Positions 62,672 to 64,000 of a stretch of DNA of 64,000 nucleotides are shown in pieces. Every line of letters starts with the position of its first letter. The first letter of the stretch is position 1. The stretch lies in the NCBI RefSeq assembly GCF_014204545.1, contig NZ_JACHLJ010000001.1:186001-250000 (forward strand), read 5' to 3'. Made by a program: the position numbers and the translations under genes. Source of the DNA: Brevundimonas vesicularis. Lineage in GTDB: Bacteria; Pseudomonadota; Alphaproteobacteria; Caulobacterales; Caulobacteraceae. Under the pieces are notes generated by a model that ran no database searches, was not told the DNA's origin, and was given only the letters and a program-made list of their open reading frames with translations.

Positions 62672-64000
62672 ATGCGCGACATTCGCCACTTCATCGACGG
62701 TGCGGCTTTCGACGGCGCGTCCGGACGCTTCAGCGACGTGTTCAATCCCAACACCGGGGATGTGCAGGCTCGCGTCCAGCTGGCGACGACGGGCGAGGTC
62801 GATCGCGCGGTCCAGGCGGCGCAGAACGCCTTTGACGGTTGGGCTTCGACCAATCCCCAGCGCCGCGCCCGCGTGATGTTCGACTTCAAACGCCTGGTCG
62901 AGGCGCGGATGGACGAACTGGCCGAACTGCTGTCCAGCGAGCACGGCAAGGTCATCGCCGACTCCAAGGGCGACATTCAGCGCGGCCTGGAAGTGATCGA
63001 GTTCGCCTGCGGCATCCCGCACGCGTTGAAGGGCGAATACACTCAAGGCGCCGGCCCCGGCATCGACGTCTATTCGATGCGTCAGCCGCTGGGCGTGGTG
63101 GCGGGCATCACCCCGTTCAACTTCCCGGCCATGATCCCCATGTGGATGTTCGGCGTGGCCATCGCGGTGGGCAACACCTTCGTGCTGAAGCCGTCCGAGC
63201 GCGATCCGTCGGTGCCGGTGCGTCTGGCCGAACTGATGCTGGAAGCCGGAGCGCCGAACGGCGTGCTGAACGTGGTGCACGGCGACAAGACGTCGGTCGA
63301 CGCCATCCTGACCCATCCGCTGGTCCATGCCGTCAGCTTCGTCGGTTCGTCCGACATCGCCCACTATGTGTATCAGACCGGCGCCGCGAACCATAAGCGC
63401 GTCCAGGCCATGGGCGGCGCCAAGAACCACGGCATCGTCCTGCCCGACGCGGACATGGACCAGGTGATCAAGGATCTGTCCGGCGCGGCCTATGGCTCGG
63501 CGGGCGAACGCTGCATGGCGCTGCCGGTCGTGGTGCCGGTCGGCAAGAAGACGGCGGACGAACTGCGCGAACGGATGGTCGCCGAGATCCCCTCGATGCG
63601 CGTCGGCGTCTCGACCGATGCGGGCGCCCACTATGGCCCGGTCGTCACGGCTCAGCATCGCGAGCGTGTTGCGGGCTGGATCGAAAAGGGCGTGCAGGAA
63701 GGCGCCGAACTGGTCGTCGACGGCCGCGACTTCAGCCTGCAGGGCCACGAGAAGGGCTATTTCATCGGCCCGTCGTTGTTCGACCATGTGAAGCCCGAGA
63801 TGTCGTCCTATCAGGAGGAAATCTTCGGTCCGGTCCTGCAGATCGTTCGCGCCGAGACGTTCGAGGAGGCGCTGGCCCTGCCGTCGGAGCACCAATACGG
63901 CAACGGCGTCGCCATCTTCACCCAGAATGGCCGCGCGGCCCGCGACTTCGCCGCCCGCGTCAACGTCGGAATGGTCGGGATCAATGTGCCGATCCCGGTG
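62672..64000 (+). CDS. mmsA: CoA-acylating methylmalonate-semialdehyde dehydrogenase (partial, C-terminus beyond window)
   Basis: 443 residues of about 500 are present, from the ATG at 62672 with CAGGAACACC upstream. I-T-P-F-N-F-P-A-M-I-P-M-W-M-F near residue 150 and K-P-S-E-R-D-P-S are the MmsA-specific variants of the aldehyde dehydrogenase motifs. The catalytic Cys is in S-A-G-E-R-C-M-A and N-H-G-I-V-L-P takes the place of the usual catalytic Glu loop. It converts methylmalonate or malonate semialdehyde to propionyl- or acetyl-CoA in valine and inositol breakdown. Confidence 0.95.
   Translation, partial: MRDIRHFIDGAAFDGASGRFSDVFNPNTGDVQARVQLATTGEVDRAVQAAQNAFDGWASTNPQRRARVMFDFKRLVEARMDELAELLSSEHGKVIADSKGDIQRGLEVIEFACGIPHALKGEYTQGAGPGIDVYSMRQPLGVVAGITPFNFPAMIPMWMFGVAIAVGNTFVLKPSERDPSVPVRLAELMLEAGAPNGVLNVVHGDKTSVDAILTHPLVHAVSFVGSSDIAHYVYQTGAANHKRVQAMGGAKNHGIVLPDADMDQVIKDLSGAAYGSAGERCMALPVVVPVGKKTADELRERMVAEIPSMRVGVSTDAGAHYGPVVTAQHRERVAGWIEKGVQEGAELVVDGRDFSLQGHEKGYFIGPSLFDHVKPEMSSYQEEIFGPVLQIVRAETFEEALALPSEHQYGNGVAIFTQNGRAARDFAARVNVGMVGINVPIPV

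Overview
The window reads as chromosome of a high-GC alphaproteobacterium of the Caulobacteraceae type, most likely Brevundimonas or a close relative. This is an inference from base composition, frequent TTG/GTG starts, the large TonB-dependent receptor next to polysaccharide-degrading enzymes, FixJ/HWE signalling proteins and the protein sequences. No rRNA, CRISPR array, insertion sequence or recognisable integrase was found; there is one tRNA.

Layout. 0-15 kb is core chromosome: a partial CaiB-type CoA-transferase, tRNA-Lys, a hybrid histidine kinase, a lipoprotein, tgt with a small nucleotidyltransferase-like gene, an N6-adenine methyltransferase divergent from a polyprenyl diphosphate synthase and a phytoene-synthase-like gene, a decayed MFS transporter with a possible MarR remnant, trmFO, the two subunits of 3-oxoacid CoA-transferase, and a cyclopropane-synthase-like methyltransferase with a DUF2177 gene. 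15-23 kb is a surface-glycan cluster: flippase, UDP-galactopyranose mutase, a GlfT-like GT2, an O-antigen ligase/polymerase and three GT4 enzymes, suggesting a galactofuranose-containing polymer. 23-30.6 kb is housekeeping: cyclophilin, rlmE, a DUF2061 protein, then guaB, MAPEG, an RsmB-type methyltransferase, a nucleosidase and guaA.

30.57-50.76 kb is bounded by a perfect 16-bp direct repeat. One copy is the last codons of guaA; the other is a displaced guaA tail that still encodes T-I-E-W-E followed by a different stop codon. I read the 20.2 kb between as a genomic island inserted at the 3' end of guaA. Its cargo is about 20 genes: small-molecule oxidoreductases (aldo/keto reductase, two SDRs, an AcuI-type reductase), three alpha/beta hydrolases, a TehA-like and an MFS transporter, an M48 protease, and many regulators (a PAS kinase with a receiver-only regulator, a FixJ/NarL regulator, an HWE kinase, GlxA, AraC and TetR). 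A dyad CATAC-N4-G(T/G)ATG recurs upstream of several of these units and may be the operator of the island's own FixJ-type regulator.

51-61 kb is a pectin-use locus: TonB-dependent receptor, a GH105-DUF4861 fusion, a GH28 polygalacturonase and a PL10 pectate lyase. A shared TGACACCGGT element lies in the two control regions. A DUF2231 membrane protein and a sorbosone-dehydrogenase-like lipoprotein follow. The window ends with a TonB-C-like protein and a LysR regulator divergent from a partial methylmalonate-semialdehyde dehydrogenase.
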